From NCBI RefSeq assembly GCF_024609765.1, contig NZ_JANFDG010000014.1, positions 1-64,000 of the forward strand: a stretch of 64,000 nucleotides of DNA, given 5' to 3'. The notes beneath the pieces were generated by a model. That model saw nothing but the letters and a program-made list of their open reading frames with translations. It ran no database searches and had not been told where the DNA came from. Position 1 is the stretch's first letter. Every line of letters begins with the position of its first letter. Shown here piece by piece: positions 43,682 to 53,610 of the stretch. The translations under genes and the position numbers were made by a program. The stretch is from Shinella pollutisoli. Lineage in GTDB: Bacteria > Pseudomonadota > Alphaproteobacteria > Rhizobiales > Rhizobiaceae.

Positions 43682-43885
43682 ATGCTTTTCGGTCTTTTCC
43701 AGAACGCCCCCGTCGAGAGCGACGAGGACACCGCCACCGGCACCTATGCGGACGGCGCCGTGGGCACCCCCGCCGCCGACCGCTCGGCCTATGCCGAGAG
43801 CCGGGCGTTCCGCCGGACCGCCCACGAGCGCGACTACGGCAGGACGCGCGCCCTCATGCCCGCAGGCGCCGGGCTCACAGCCTGA
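43682..43885 (+). CDS. Small protein of unknown function behind a CtrA-type site
   Basis: The 67-residue ORF MLFGLFQNAPVESDEDTATG has an almost perfect ribosome-binding site (AAGGAGGTG, 5 nt before the ATG), strong support for real translation. The product starts with a short amphipathic hydrophobic stretch (MLFGLF), continues with an acidic Thr/Asp-rich middle and ends with a basic segment (RAFRRTAHERDYGRTRALMP). It is probably largely disordered. I recognise no family. It lies between cysK (divergent) and tRNA-Asn. Confidence 0.75.
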   Translation: MLFGLFQNAPVESDEDTATGTYADGAVGTPAADRSAYAESRAFRRTAHERDYGRTRALMPAGAGLTA

Positions 43886-43937
43886 AGATGCCGGAAAAGC
43901 AGAAGGGCCGCGCCTGAGACGCAGCCCTTCGAAAATC

Positions 43938-44012
43938 TGGCTCCCCGGGTCGGATTCGAACCGACGACCTATCGATTAACAGTCGAGTGCTCTACCGCTG
44001 AGCTACCAGGGA
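43938..44012 (-). tRNA. tRNA-Asn (anticodon GUU)
   Basis: On the minus strand the 75-nt gene starts TCCCTGGTAGCTCAGCGGTA, has the anticodon loop CTGTTAA with GTT, and the T-arm GTCGGTTCGAATCCGAC. Its acceptor strand CCGGGGA pairs with TCCCTGG (one G-U), followed by G and an encoded CCA. Confidence 0.96.
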
Positions 44013-44156
44013 TCATCCGCTCGTCGCGGAGTGAGCGCGTCATACAAACGCCCGGCCGATTTGCCAAGCGCTTTTTTGACAAAAAATTGCGCGAGGGTTG
44101 ATTGGCTGTGGAGAAGGCTCCACCTGATGGACGGAGCGAACGGGTTTCAGGTGTCG

Positions 44157-44441
44157 ATGACGACGGAAAAGAAGAAGGTGCGTTTCGGGGTCGATTCCCG
44201 CACGCGGGAAATCGTGATCGGGACCTTCCGCGCCCGGCTGCCGGAATCGCGGCTGCTGCGCTGCGTGATCGGCATCCTGCTCATCGTCGGCGGCATTCTC
44301 GGCTTCCTGCCGGTGCTCGGCTTCTGGATGGTGCCGCTCGGCCTTCTCGTGCTGTCGCACGATTCCCATTTCGTGCGCCGCCAGCGCCGCCGCCTCGCGG
44401 TCTGGTGGGCGAGCCGCAGGACGCGCGGCAACCCGCGCTGA
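44157..44441 (+). CDS. Small membrane protein, PGPGW-like
   Basis: The 94-residue product MTTEKKKVRFGVDSRTREIV has two closely spaced hydrophobic helices, LLRCVIGILLIVGGILGFLP and FWMVPLGLLVLSHD. A very basic C-terminus (RRQRRRLAVWWASRRTRG) fits an inner-membrane hairpin with both ends in the cytosol. The spacing resembles PF09656 (PGPGW) proteins of unknown function. The ATG at 44157 follows CAGGTG; an ATG at 44127 is also possible. Confidence 0.65.
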   Translation: MTTEKKKVRFGVDSRTREIVIGTFRARLPESRLLRCVIGILLIVGGILGFLPVLGFWMVPLGLLVLSHDSHFVRRQRRRLAVWWASRRTRGNPR

Positions 44442-44515
44442 CGTCCGCGTCCCGCCCGATTGCATCGCCGCCCGCGACCTGCTCTAACGCGAGGGAGAGA
44501 CAGGGGGGAAGGCGA

Positions 44516-44995
44516 ATGGCGGTGCTTTTGGCGAAGGGCATCCTGATCGGCGCGGGCGCGACCGTGCTCATGGACCTGTGGGCGATCGTGCTGTGGCGGT
44601 TCTTCGGCCACCCGAAGCCGAACTGGGCGCCGGTCGGGCGCTGGTTCTGGCATCTCGGCCGGGGCAAGGTCTTCCACGACGACATCGGCGCCGCCGCGCC
44701 CTATGCCTACGAGCACGCGCTCGGCTGGATCGGCCACTATGCCGTCGGCATCCTCTACGGCGTGACCCTCGTGCTCATGACCGGGCCGCAATGGCTGGCG
44801 GCGCCGACGTTCCTGCCGGCCTTCGTCCTCGGCATCGTCACGGTGGGGGCGGGCTGGTTCCTGCTGCAGCCGGGCCTCGGCCTCGGCGTCGCCGCCGCCA
44901 GGCTGCCGAACGCCGGCACGGTGCGCCTCCTCAACCTCGTCGCCCACACGGTCTTCGCGATCGGCCTCTACGGCACGGCGCTGTTCCTGCGCTGA
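44516..44995 (+). CDS. DUF2938 membrane protein
   Basis: The 159-residue protein MAVLLAKGILIGAGATVLMD has four hydrophobic segments. The family-like elements are WRFFGHPKPNWAPVGRWFWH, GWIGHYAVGILYGVTLVLMT and a final helix. DUF2938 members are polytopic inner-membrane proteins of unknown role. The ATG at 44516 follows GGGGGGAAGGCGA. It is followed by a lipoprotein gene on the same strand (54-nt gap). Confidence 0.82.
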   Translation: MAVLLAKGILIGAGATVLMDLWAIVLWRFFGHPKPNWAPVGRWFWHLGRGKVFHDDIGAAAPYAYEHALGWIGHYAVGILYGVTLVLMTGPQWLAAPTFLPAFVLGIVTVGAGWFLLQPGLGLGVAAARLPNAGTVRLLNLVAHTVFAIGLYGTALFLR

Positions 44996-45049
44996 GGCGG
45001 AACCTTTCGGCGGACGGGGCGTTGAAGCGCGAAGCTCGGGGAGGAATCC

Positions 45050-45337
45050 ATGGCTCATGCACGAATGCTGGCGGCGCTCGCCCTTTCCGCCGCGGTCCTT
45101 GCGGGCTGCTCGACCTCCTCGACCACGCTCGAGCCCATTCCCGGCAGCATCATCTATGGCGGCCAGCCGCGCACGAAACTGACGAAGTCGCCGGTCGGCA
45201 GCACGTTCGAGCATCGCTTCCGCGATCCGCGCGGGCACGAATATATCGAGAGATACCGGATACGGCCGGACCGGTCGCTGGAGATCGTCTACCGACGCCG
45301 CATCGACCTGCTGGCGGGTTTCAACGGCTGGCGCTGA
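45050..45337 (+). CDS. Small lipoprotein
   Basis: The 95-residue precursor MAHARMLAALALSAAVLAGC has a classical lipobox (LAGC, Cys20) followed by STSS, so the mature protein should be anchored by lipid to an envelope membrane. The rest is basic and tyrosine-rich (HEYIERYRIRPDRSLEIVYR). GGAGGAATCC precedes the ATG. No named family was recognised. Confidence 0.8.
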   Translation: MAHARMLAALALSAAVLAGCSTSSTTLEPIPGSIIYGGQPRTKLTKSPVGSTFEHRFRDPRGHEYIERYRIRPDRSLEIVYRRRIDLLAGFNGWR

Positions 45338-45457
45338 GGCCGATCCGCAAACCCGGCTTGCAGGTTTCGCAAGAGGACGATTTTCGGAGATTCCCTCTTG
45401 CGGTTTCGAGGGGATCATTCTAAACGCTCGCCACGGCTCGTTTATCCGGGCCCGTGA

Positions 45458-45531
45458 GGCCTCGTGGCGGAGTGGTTACGCAGAGGACTGCAAATCCTTG
45501 CACCCGAGTTCGATTCTCGGCGAGGCCTCCA
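45458..45531 (+). tRNA. tRNA-Cys (anticodon GCA)
   Basis: The 74-nt gene starts GGCCTCGTGGCGGAGTGGTT and has anticodon loop CTGCAAA with GCA. The T-arm is CGAGTTCGATTCTCG, the acceptor GGCCTCG pairs with CGAGGCC, the discriminator is T (the cysteine identity U73), and CCA is encoded. Confidence 0.96.
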
Positions 45532-45567
45532 TCCTGTCTTCCCCGATCCGACGGCACGGCGCCGGCG

Positions 45568-45996
45568 CTACTGCGCCGGGGCGCCCTCCAGGCCGACGAG
45601 CGCGATCTTGGCGTAGCCGGCCGCGCGCAGCAGGTTCATCACGTCCATCACGTTGCCGTAGTCGACCGCCTTGTCGGCGCGCAGCAGGATGCGCGTCTCC
45701 TTGTTGCCCTCGGTCACGGCGTCGAGCTCGGGGCCGAAATTGTCGCGCGCGATCTGGCCGTTGCCGATCGAGACCGTGAGGTCCTTCTTCAGCGTCATGA
45801 AGACCGGCTTGTCGTCGCGCGGCGTCGGCTGCGCGACGGAGGAGGGCAGATCGACATTGATGTCGACGGTGGCGAGCGGTGCCGCGACCATGAAGATGAT
45901 GAGAAGGACGAGCATGACGTCGATGAAGGGCGTCACGTTGATCTCGCTGTTCTCCTCCAGGTCGTCGCCCAGTCCTTCCCTGATCTTGCTGGCCAT
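45568..45996 (-). CDS. exbD: ExbD/TolR-family energy-transducing protein
   Basis: ExbD works with ExbB to convert the proton gradient into TonB movement. The 142-residue protein has one N-terminal transmembrane helix with the essential aspartate ([20 protein letters not shown], Asp26) and a periplasmic domain ([40 protein letters not shown]). A 4-nt gap to exbB shows co-transcription. TolR is the alternative, but pairing with a signal-bearing long ExbB and an iron-type operator favours ExbD. Confidence 0.9.
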   Translation of the reverse strand: MASKIREGLGDDLEENSEINVTPFIDVMLVLLIIFMVAAPLATVDINVDLPSSVAQPTPRDDKPVFMTLKKDLTVSIGNGQIARDNFGPELDAVTEGNKETRILLRADKAVDYGNVMDVMNLLRAAGYAKIALVGLEGAPAQ

Positions 45997-46000
45997 GGCG

Positions 46001-46999
<999 letters not shown>

Positions 47000-47125
47000 G
47001 GCGCATTCCTTCATGTATTCTGTCTGTTCAACGGACCCGCCGGCAGGCGGCGGGCAGGGGCACAGGCCTTGCGGCGGTGCGAAAACCTGGGTGCTCCATA
47101 CGACATTCCCTGTACAAGTGGCAAT

Positions 47126-47147
47126 AATATGTTGAGTAACATATTCA
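47126..47147 (-). promoter_or_regulatory. Candidate iron-responsive (IRO/RirA) operator of exbBD
   Basis: AATATGTT-GAGT-AACATATT (47126-47145) is a perfect 8+8 inverted repeat, and TGAGTAACATATTCA (47133-47147) fits the IRO motif TGA-N9-TCA bound by the rhizobial iron regulator RirA. It is an AT-rich island 127 nt upstream of the exbB start. The rest of the 310-nt gap up to pcm shows nothing else recognisable. Confidence 0.55.
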
Positions 47148-47309
47148 GGATAAGCCCTTGCGGTTCCGGCGGCGGCGCGGTTTTTGCGCGCAATCCGCCG
47201 GGGCCTATGGACACCCGGGCCGAAACCGAACTAAGACAATCCGCGACGTATCCGGCACCGCGACCGGGCCCTCGCGCCGGTCCGGTCCGCTTCATTCACA
47301 GGGCTAGAG

Positions 47310-47963
47310 ATGATTGACTACAAAGCAGCGCGCACGAAGATGGTGGACAACCAGATCCGCACGACGGACGTGACGTCCCACGCCGTCCTCGACGCCTTCC
47401 TGACCGTCGCGCGCGAGGAGTTCGTGCCCGCGGCGCTGAAGCCGCTCGCCTATATCGACAACGACGTCCAGCTCTCGCCCGGCCGCTACCTGATGGAGCC
47501 GTCGCCGCTCGCCAAGCTCATCCAGCTTGCCGACGTCGCCGAGGGCGACGTGGTGCTGGAGGTCGGCTGCGGCACCGGCTACGCCTCGGCGATCCTGTCG
47601 CGGCTCGGCAGCTCGGTCGTGGCGCTGGAAAGCGATGCGGCGCTCGCGGCGACCGCCACGGAGACGCTCGCCCGCCTCGGCTACGACAATGTCGCGGTCG
47701 TCGTCGGCGATCTCGAGCAGGGCTATGCGGCGGAAGCGCCCTACGACGTCATCTTCGTGCACGGTGCGGTGGAGGTCGTTCCCGAGGCGCTGTTCGCGCA
47801 GCTTCGCGACGGCGGCCGCCTCGTCGTCGTCGAAGGCTACGGCAACGCCTCGCAGGCCCGCCTCTACGTGAAGGAGGGCGGCAAGACCTCCGAGCGCAAC
47901 GTCTTCAACACCTCCGTCAAGCCTCTTCCCGGCTTCCGCAAGGCGCGGGAATTCGTGTTCTGA
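47310..47963 (+). CDS. Protein-L-isoaspartate O-methyltransferase family protein
   Basis: The 217-residue SAM-dependent enzyme MIDYKAARTKMVDNQIRTTD has the PCMT N-terminus, with FLTVAREEFVPAALKPLAYI, and SAM motif I VLEVGCGTGYASAILSRLGS. Later segments are APYDVIFVHGAVEVVPEALF and QLRDGGRLVVVEGYG. It would repair isoaspartyl residues in aged proteins, though this divergent rhizobial branch next to tolC may act on another substrate. It is followed by tolC after a 226-nt leader. Confidence 0.85.
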   Translation: MIDYKAARTKMVDNQIRTTDVTSHAVLDAFLTVAREEFVPAALKPLAYIDNDVQLSPGRYLMEPSPLAKLIQLADVAEGDVVLEVGCGTGYASAILSRLGSSVVALESDAALAATATETLARLGYDNVAVVVGDLEQGYAAEAPYDVIFVHGAVEVVPEALFAQLRDGGRLVVVEGYGNASQARLYVKEGGKTSERNVFNTSVKPLPGFRKAREFVF

Positions 47964-48189
47964 CCAACGCCGGCCGGCTGGGACCATTGTTGCGGATCGG
48001 CAACTAGGGTCCCGCTTTCGGATTGGACGGGGCTCGGAGACCTTCTTTTCGCGGCTGAACCGCCCCGGCCTTGTGTGCTGTATTGCGCCGGGCCCGGAGC
48101 CTTGCGCCCCGCGCGGACGCTTCGGCCGGTGAAAACGTTTCGCGACGGACGCCCCGCGGCCGGCGTCCGCCAATCTGGAGTATCGTGCA

Positions 48190-49584
48190 GTGTCCATTCT
48201 CCGCAGGCTCGCCTTCGCGCTCACCGTCGCGCCCGTCTTGTTCGTCCTGCCGCAGGCCGCGGGCGCCGAAACGCTCGCCGGCGCCATGGCGAAGGCCTAC
48301 AAGAACAATCCGGACCTCAACGCCGCCCGCGCCATGCTGCGCGCCGTCGACGAGAACGTGACGATCGCCAAGGCCGGCATGCGCCCGCGCGTCAACGGCG
48401 TCGCCGAGGCGGAGGCGTCCCGCGTCACGCTCGACAAGGCGCCCGTCAGCCTCTTCGGCACCGGCCCGCGCCGCAGCGACGTCACGACCACCAGCTTCGG
48501 CATCACGATCACCCAGCAGATCTTCGACGGCTTCCAGACGCTGAACCGCGTGAAGGCGGCCGAGGCGAACGTGCTCGCCAACCGGGAATCGCTGCGCGCC
48601 AACGAGATCTCGATCCTGCTCGCCGCCGTCGAATCCTACGCCAACATCGCCCGCGACCAGCAGGTCGTGGCGATCCGCAAACAGAACCTCGCCTTCCTGC
48701 GCGAGCAGCTCAACGCGGCCAATGCGCGGCTCGACGTGGGCGAGGGCACCCGCACCGACGTGAGCATCGCCGAAGCCGAGCTCGCCGCCGCCCAGGCGCT
48801 GCTGACGACCGCCGTCTCGCAGCTCAAGCAGAGCGAGGCGGCCTATGTGCAGATCGTCGGCGAGGCGCCGCAGGGCATCAAGCAGCCGGCGCCCGCCAGC
48901 AGGGCGATGCCGCGCACGCTCGACCAGGCGGTCGCAGCCGGCATGCGCGAGAACCCGACGATCCTCGCCGCCCAGCGCGGCGTCGACGCGGCGGGCTACA
49001 ACGTCAAGGCGGCGGAGGGCTCGATGCTGCCCGGCGTCTCGCTGCAGGGCGACCTCTACAAGATGGGCCACGATTCGAACGATTCCGGCAACAACGTCAC
49101 CGGCTCGATCTCTGCCCGCCTCGTCGTGCCGATCTACCAGGGCGGCGCGGAATACGGCCAGATCCGCCAGGCGAAGGAGCGGCTCGGCGAAAGCAGGCTG
49201 CTCGTCGATTCGGCGCGCCTGGAGGTGCAGCGCACGATCATCGCCGCGCACGCCCAGTACGAGGCCGCCCGCGCGGCGATCAGCGCCAACCAGGCGCAGA
49301 TCTCCGCCGCCAGGATGGCCCTCGACGGGGTGATCGAGGAGCGCAACGTCGGCCAGCGCACGACGCTCGACGTCCTGAACGCCCAGCAGAGCGTGCTCGA
49401 CGCGCGCGAAAACCTGGTCGCGTCGCAGCGCGCGGCGGTGGTCGCGAGCTACTCGCTGCTTGCCGCCACCGGCCAGCTGACGGTGCGCAGCCAGGGCCTG
49501 CAGGTCGCCGAGTACCGCGCCGAGGAGCACTACGAGGCGGTCAAGGACAAGTGGTTCGGCCTGAGGACCGTCGACGGCCGCTGA
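48190..49584 (+). CDS. tolC: TolC-family outer membrane efflux protein
   Basis: TolC forms the trimeric outer-membrane tunnel used by type I secretion and RND pumps. The 464-residue precursor begins at GTG 48190 (CTGGAG 9 nt upstream) with a signal peptide (SILRRLAFALTVAPVLFVLP, cleavage near GAE). It has two internal OEP repeats, each with an AxxNNPxLxAAR-like helix (AKAYKNNPDLNAARAM; AAGMRENPTILAAQRG) and a LNAQQSVLDARENLV helix in the second. It is a plausible exit channel for the RTX protease at 26649, although they are 20 kb apart. Confidence 0.93.
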   Translation: MSILRRLAFALTVAPVLFVLPQAAGAETLAGAMAKAYKNNPDLNAARAMLRAVDENVTIAKAGMRPRVNGVAEAEASRVTLDKAPVSLFGTGPRRSDVTTTSFGITITQQIFDGFQTLNRVKAAEANVLANRESLRANEISILLAAVESYANIARDQQVVAIRKQNLAFLREQLNAANARLDVGEGTRTDVSIAEAELAAAQALLTTAVSQLKQSEAAYVQIVGEAPQGIKQPAPASRAMPRTLDQAVAAGMRENPTILAAQRGVDAAGYNVKAAEGSMLPGVSLQGDLYKMGHDSNDSGNNVTGSISARLVVPIYQGGAEYGQIRQAKERLGESRLLVDSARLEVQRTIIAAHAQYEAARAAISANQAQISAARMALDGVIEERNVGQRTTLDVLNAQQSVLDARENLVASQRAAVVASYSLLAATGQLTVRSQGLQVAEYRAEEHYEAVKDKWFGLRTVDGR

Positions 49585-49737
49585 CGCGCCGCCTTGGCAC
49601 GGCCAACAAATCTGTGCATCACTTCCAGGAACCGATTCGCGGCAATTCAGTTCGCGTCGCAACTCGCCTAGTGTTTCCGCGAGGTCCCGCCGGTTTCGTC
49701 CGGCAAGACGCGGATGCCAGAGAGAACGGGGATAGAA

Positions 49738-50472
49738 ATGGCTCAGCCAAATGTCGCGCGTGAACCGTCCATGGATGAGATCCTGGCGTCCATCCGCAGG
49801 ATCATCGAGAACAACGAGGCACAGCCGGAACCGGCGGGTTTCGGCCGCGGGCCGGAGGCTTTCCGCGCTATGCCCGATGCCGGCGCCGACCTGCTGAGCG
49901 ATCCCGCGACCGTCGCCGCCTTCCACGTCGAGGAGGCGGGCAGCATCGAGATCGAACCCCTGCACCGGCCCGAGCCGCTTCCTCGCGTCGAGCTCCGGCA
50001 CCGCGATGAGCCCCTGCATCGCGACGAACCCTCGCATCGCGCCGAGCCTGCGCAGCCCGCCGCCCAGCCGGCGCTGTCGCTCGCGGATGTCGCGGCGCGC
50101 GTGCGCGCGGCCTCCGAGCGGCACGTCGCAAGCCGCGTCGCCCCCGCACCGGAGCCGGTCGCGGATGCCGTCGAGGCGGAGGCGCCTGCCGAGGAGCCGG
50201 TCGCGGCGGTGGAGATCGCCGCCGACGAGCCGGCCGAGGCGCCGCACGAGGGCGCAGCACTCGTCTCGCCCGACGTCGGCGCGCGCGTGGCGCAGTCCTT
50301 CGGCGCGCTCGCCGAGGCGCTCGATGCCGGTCCCCGCCGCTCCTTCGACGAGATCGCCGAGGACATGCTGCGGCCGATGCTGCGCGCGTGGCTGGACGAC
50401 AACCTGCCGACGCTGGTCGAGCGGCTGGTGCGCGAGGAGATCGAGCGCGTGGCGCGCGGCCCGCGCCGCTGA
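49738..50472 (+). CDS. popZ: PopZ-family polar organizing protein (DUF2497)
   Basis: PopZ self-assembles at cell poles and anchors chromosome and regulatory proteins in alphaproteobacteria. The 244-residue protein has the N-terminal PopZ helix REPSMDEILASIRRIIENNE, and the C-terminal oligomerisation helices FDEIAEDMLRPMLRAWLDDN and LPTLVERLVREEIERVARG. Between them is a Pro/Glu/Ala-rich disordered linker with small repeats (HRDEPLHRDEPSHRAEP). This is the PopZ layout. The ATG follows GGGGATAGAA. It lies upstream of valS, as in other Rhizobiales. Confidence 0.9.
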   Translation: MAQPNVAREPSMDEILASIRRIIENNEAQPEPAGFGRGPEAFRAMPDAGADLLSDPATVAAFHVEEAGSIEIEPLHRPEPLPRVELRHRDEPLHRDEPSHRAEPAQPAAQPALSLADVAARVRAASERHVASRVAPAPEPVADAVEAEAPAEEPVAAVEIAADEPAEAPHEGAALVSPDVGARVAQSFGALAEALDAGPRRSFDEIAEDMLRPMLRAWLDDNLPTLVERLVREEIERVARGPRR

Positions 50473-50607
50473 CCGCCGCATCCCGACAGATCCGGACCGT
50501 CCGAGGCCGCGCCGGTTTCCGGGGCGGCTTTTCGTCTGGTATTGTTGACTTCATCCCGGCCATCCGGTTTAGACATCCTCGAAACGAACAGCGGGCCTGG
50601 CACGAAA

Positions 50608-53451
50608 ATGCTTGAAAAGAACTACGATTCCGCAGCCGTCGAGCCGCGTATCGCCAAGATGTGGGAAGAGGCGGACGCGTTCCGCGCGGGCGCCGGCGCA
50701 AAGCCGGGCGCGGAGACCTTCACGATCGTCATCCCGCCGCCGAACGTCACCGGCTCGCTGCACATGGGCCATGCGCTCAACAACACGCTGCAGGACATCA
50801 TGGTCCGCTTCGAGCGCATGCGCGGCAAGGACGTGCTGTGGCAGCCCGGCATGGACCATGCCGGCATCGCCACCCAGATGGTGGTCGAGCGCAAGCTCGC
50901 CGCCGAGAAGCAGCCGGGCCGCCGCGACATGGGCCGCGAGGCCTTCGTCGAGAAGGTCTGGGAATGGAAGGCGGAATCGGGCGGGCTGATCTTCAACCAG
51001 CTGAAGCGCCTCGGCGCCTCCTGCGACTGGTCGCGCGAGCGCTTCACCATGGACGAGGGTCTGTCCGAGGCGGTCCTCGAGGTCTTCGTCTCGCTCTACA
51101 AGGAAGGCCTGATCTACAAGGACAAGCGCCTCGTCAACTGGGATCCGAAGCTGCTCACCGCGATCTCGGACCTGGAGGTCGAGCAGGTCGAGGTCAACGG
51201 CAATCTCTGGCACCTGCGCTATCCGCTGGAGCCGGGCGTCACCTACGAGCATCCCGTCGCCTTCGACGAGGAGGGCAACGCGACCGGATGGGAGACGCGC
51301 GACTATCTCGTCGTCGCCACCACGCGGCCGGAGACGATGCTCGGCGACACCGGCGTCGCCGTCCATCCGGACGACGAGCGCTACAAGGGCATCGTCGGCA
51401 GGCACGTGATCCTGCCGATCGTCGGCCGCAAGATCCCGATCGTCGCCGACGAATATCCGGATCCCGACGCCGGCACCGGCGTCGTCAAGATGACGCCCGC
51501 CCACGATTTCAACGACTTCGAGGTCGGCAAGCGGCACGGTCTCGCCCAGGTGAGCGTGCTCACCGTCGACGGCCGCGTCACCATCGCCGGCAACGAGGAT
51601 TTCCTCGAAGGGCTTTCGCCGACCGACATGCAGCGCGGCCTCTGGGACCAGCTCGAGGGCATGGACCGCTTCGAGGCGCGCAAGCTGATCGTCAGGGTCT
51701 TCGAGGAGGGCGGCTTCCTCGACCGGGTCGAGCCGCACAAGCATACCGTCCCGCACGGCGACCGCGGCGGCGTGCCGATCGAGCCGCGGCTCACCGAGCA
51801 GTGGTACGTCGACGCCGCGACGCTGGCGAAGCCGGCGATCGCCGCCGTGCGCGAGGGCCGCACGAAATTCGTGCCGAAGAACTGGGAAAAGACCTATTTC
51901 GAGTGGATGGAGAACATCCAGCCCTGGTGCGTCTCGCGCCAGCTCTGGTGGGGTCACCAGATTCCCGCCTGGTACGGCCCGGACGGCCAGGTCTTCGTCG
52001 AGAAGACCGAGGAGGAGGCGCTGCACGCCGCCATCCAGCATTACATCGCCCATGAAGGCCCCTGGAAGGCCTGGGTCGAGGAGAAGCTGGAGAATTTCGC
52101 GCCCGGCGAGATCCTGACGCGCGACGAGGATGTGCTCGACACCTGGTTCTCCTCGGCGCTCTGGCCCTTCTCGACGCTCGGCTGGCCGGAACAGACGCCG
52201 GAGCTCGAAAAATACTACCAGACCGACGTGCTCGTCACCGGCTTCGACATCATCTTCTTCTGGGTCGCCCGGATGATGATGATGGGCATGCATTTCATGA
52301 AGGACGAGTACGGCACGCCGATCGAGCCCTTCCACACCGTCTATGTCCACGCGCTGGTCCGCGACAAGAACGGGCAGAAGATGTCGAAGTCGAAGGGCAA
52401 CGTCATCGACCCGCTCGACCTGATCGACGAATACGGCGCCGACGCGCTGCGCTTCACGCTGGCGATCATGGCCGCGCAGGGCCGCGACGTGAAGCTCGAC
52501 CCGGCCCGCATCGCCGGCTACCGCAATTTCGGCACCAAGCTCTGGAACGCCACCCGCTTCGCCGCGATGAACGGGGTCGCGGCCGATCCGAAATTCGTGC
52601 CCGAGGCGGCGGCGCTCACCATCAACCGCTGGATCCTGACCGAACTCGCCCGCACCGCGCGCGACGTGACGGAGGCGATCGAGACCTACCGCTTCAACGA
52701 CGCGGCGGGCACGCTCTACCGCTTCGTCTGGAACCAGTTCTGCGACTGGTACCTCGAACTGCTGAAGCCGGTCTTCAACGGCGAGGACGAGGCGGCCAAG
52801 GCGGAATCGCAGGCCTGCGCGGCCTATGTGCTGGAGGAGACCTACAAGCTCCTCCATCCGTTCATGCCCTTCATGACGGAGGAGCTATGGCAGCAGACCG
52901 CGGGCGAGGGCGAGGCGCGCGAGACCCTGCTCTGCCAGGCCGAATGGCCGTCGCCGGCCTATGCGGACGACGCGGCCGCCGACGAGATCAACTGGCTCGT
53001 CGAGCTCGTCTCCGGCATCCGCTCGGTGCGCGCCGAGATGAACGTGCCGCCGGCCGCGACCGCCCCGCTGGTCGTCGTCGGTGCCAACGCGCTGACGCGG
53101 AAGCGGCTGGAGACGCACGACGCGGCGGTGCGCAGGCTCGCCCGCGTCGACGCGATCCGCCTGGAGGACGCGGCGCCGAAGGGGGCGGCGCAGATCGTCG
53201 TCGGCGAGGCGACCGTCTGCCTGCCGCTCGGCAGCCTCATCGATCTCGCCGCCGAGAAGGCGCGCCTCGAGAAGGCGATCGAGAAGGCGAAGGCCGAGGC
53301 CGACCGTATCGAGGGCAAGCTCGCGAACGAGCGGTTCGTCGCCAATGCCAAGCCGGAGGTGGTCGAGGCCGAGCGCGAGCGCTTCGCCGAGCTCTCGCAG
53401 CAGCTCACGAGCCTCGCCGTCGCGCTGGCGCGGGTGAGCGAAGCCGGCTGA
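50608..53451 (+). CDS. valS: Valyl-tRNA synthetase
   Basis: ValRS is a class I synthetase that charges tRNA-Val and edits threonine. The 947-residue protein [20 protein letters not shown] has the HIGH-type motif [15 protein letters not shown] (HMGH, residues 52-55), an editing insertion with [19 protein letters not shown], and KMSKS at 591-595 ([14 protein letters not shown]). It also has an anticodon-binding domain and the ValRS-specific C-terminal coiled coil ([20 protein letters not shown]). An in-frame upstream start at 50542 adds unrelated residues. Length is normal. Confidence 0.97.
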   Translation: MLEKNYDSAAVEPRIAKMWEEADAFRAGAGAKPGAETFTIVIPPPNVTGSLHMGHALNNTLQDIMVRFERMRGKDVLWQPGMDHAGIATQMVVERKLAAEKQPGRRDMGREAFVEKVWEWKAESGGLIFNQLKRLGASCDWSRERFTMDEGLSEAVLEVFVSLYKEGLIYKDKRLVNWDPKLLTAISDLEVEQVEVNGNLWHLRYPLEPGVTYEHPVAFDEEGNATGWETRDYLVVATTRPETMLGDTGVAVHPDDERYKGIVGRHVILPIVGRKIPIVADEYPDPDAGTGVVKMTPAHDFNDFEVGKRHGLAQVSVLTVDGRVTIAGNEDFLEGLSPTDMQRGLWDQLEGMDRFEARKLIVRVFEEGGFLDRVEPHKHTVPHGDRGGVPIEPRLTEQWYVDAATLAKPAIAAVREGRTKFVPKNWEKTYFEWMENIQPWCVSRQLWWGHQIPAWYGPDGQVFVEKTEEEALHAAIQHYIAHEGPWKAWVEEKLENFAPGEILTRDEDVLDTWFSSALWPFSTLGWPEQTPELEKYYQTDVLVTGFDIIFFWVARMMMMGMHFMKDEYGTPIEPFHTVYVHALVRDKNGQKMSKSKGNVIDPLDLIDEYGADALRFTLAIMAAQGRDVKLDPARIAGYRNFGTKLWNATRFAAMNGVAADPKFVPEAAALTINRWILTELARTARDVTEAIETYRFNDAAGTLYRFVWNQFCDWYLELLKPVFNGEDEAAKAESQACAAYVLEETYKLLHPFMPFMTEELWQQTAGEGEARETLLCQAEWPSPAYADDAAADEINWLVELVSGIRSVRAEMNVPPAATAPLVVVGANALTRKRLETHDAAVRRLARVDAIRLEDAAPKGAAQIVVGEATVCLPLGSLIDLAAEKARLEKAIEKAKAEADRIEGKLANERFVANAKPEVVEAERERFAELSQQLTSLAVALARVSEAG

Positions 53452-53474
53452 CGGGGCCGCAGGCAAGACGATCG

Positions 53475-53505
53475 AAGCCGCGCCGGCCTCCGGCGCGGTT
53501 TTTTT
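53475..53505 (+). terminator. Intrinsic terminator after valS
   Basis: AAGCCGCGCCGG (53475-53486) pairs with CCGGCGCGGTTT (53490-53501) over a 3-nt loop, with an uninterrupted T-run to 53505. It lies 24 nt after the valS stop. Confidence 0.92.
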
Positions 53506-53610
53506 GTCCGCGTCCCCGGAGAGTGGGTGTCCGCCGCTCACGAAATCTTAACCACGAGCAGGGAAACATGATGCGGTGCGGAGAGGTGCCGGGCGGCACC
53601 GGGAGGGTCG

